Assembly: GCF_011602485.2 (NCBI RefSeq)
Contig: NZ_CP050022.2
Coordinates: 7,770,001-7,834,000 of the forward strand
Direction: 5' to 3'
DNA: 64,000 nt
From: Bradyrhizobium sp. 1(2017)
GTDB taxonomy: Bacteria > Pseudomonadota > Alphaproteobacteria > Rhizobiales > Xanthobacteraceae
Shown: piece after piece, positions 63,928 through 64,000 of the stretch
Layout of the letters: every line of letters starts with the position of its first letter
How positions within the stretch are numbered: the stretch's first letter is position 1
Notes under the pieces: generated by a model
Databases searched by the model: none
What the model was told of the DNA's origin: nothing
The model's input: only the letters and a program-made list of their open reading frames with translations
Translations under genes and position numbers: made by a program

Positions 63928-64000
63928 GCGAGGCCGCTCCCCGCCGAACGCGACATCTTTGTCCGCGACGTGGCTCAAAACCTGTCGTAGAGACACCAAA

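Overview
The window looks like an accessory, partly decayed region of a Bradyrhizobium-type chromosome (Alphaproteobacteria, Hyphomicrobiales). The evidence is high GC, a rhizobial GroEL ending in a GGM tail, two Crp/Fnr-type regulators, a trehalose-phosphate synthase, many 30-120 aa proteins of kinds that recur in Bradyrhizobium (DUF6894, DUF1488, DUF3606-like, small Cys- or Arg-rich proteins), and TTG/GTG starts with good Shine-Dalgarno sites. The genus is inferred from protein families; no rRNA or tRNA gene was seen.

Layout. 1-8 kb: small genes plus a few phage/ICE-like hypotheticals. 7.2-12.4 kb: remains of an integrative element, with a primase-helicase lacking its N-terminus, a serine recombinase lacking its C-terminus, a relaxase tail and half a DUF932 gene, meeting at sharp junctions near 10.3 and 11.72 kb. 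12.4-14.4 kb: no convincing genes. 14.4-17.7 kb: LuxR-type HTH, DUF1488, groES with two compensating frameshifts, intact groEL and its terminator. 18-23 kb: small genes, several broken, and a Crp/Fnr regulator. 24-25.2 and 35.3-39.6 kb: insertion sequences (IS5-type, IS701-type, IS110/IS1111-type). 26-35 kb: small secreted proteins, a FixJ-like regulator, fragments of a tyrosine recombinase, istB and groEL, and a second, frameshifted Crp/Fnr gene. 39.6-45 kb: otsA, an HWE kinase (frameshifted), a transglutaminase-like protein (frameshifted) and PPK2. 46-60 kb: small-gene territory with a two-component pair, transglutaminase and zinc peptidase, cspA/rpsU, and DUF6894 genes. 60-64 kb: an ECF sigma operon with small membrane proteins and a methyltransferase, then tspO and dinB.

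The most interesting signal is a roughly 55-60 nt element found 14 times, always in the same orientation, ending 17-24 nt before the start codon of a small gene (32-81 aa where complete). It reads ATCACCG, about 20 nt, TATCGGTGACTGAGAG, 3-8 nt, TGCGCTCCCGCC, and can form two adjacent hairpins with some compensatory changes. Two copies are preceded by sequences resembling the general-stress sigma EcfG promoter (GGAAC-N16-CGTT). Four copies precede a family of 32-35 aa single-helix membrane proteins (EWLVPP core). This suggests a stress-type regulon of tiny proteins sharing one structured leader. Two near-identical copies of a small RNA with a CCUCCC loop and a strong terminator are also present, in or beside a duplicated segment (about 4.5-7.2 and 45.9-47.3 kb).

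Genes that may work together: otsA, PPK2, GroEL, CspA/S21, the Crp/Fnr regulators, the HWE kinase and the ECF sigma operon all fit stress adaptation. Many frameshifts and paralogous fragments show active duplication and decay. A few single-base frameshifts could instead be sequencing errors.
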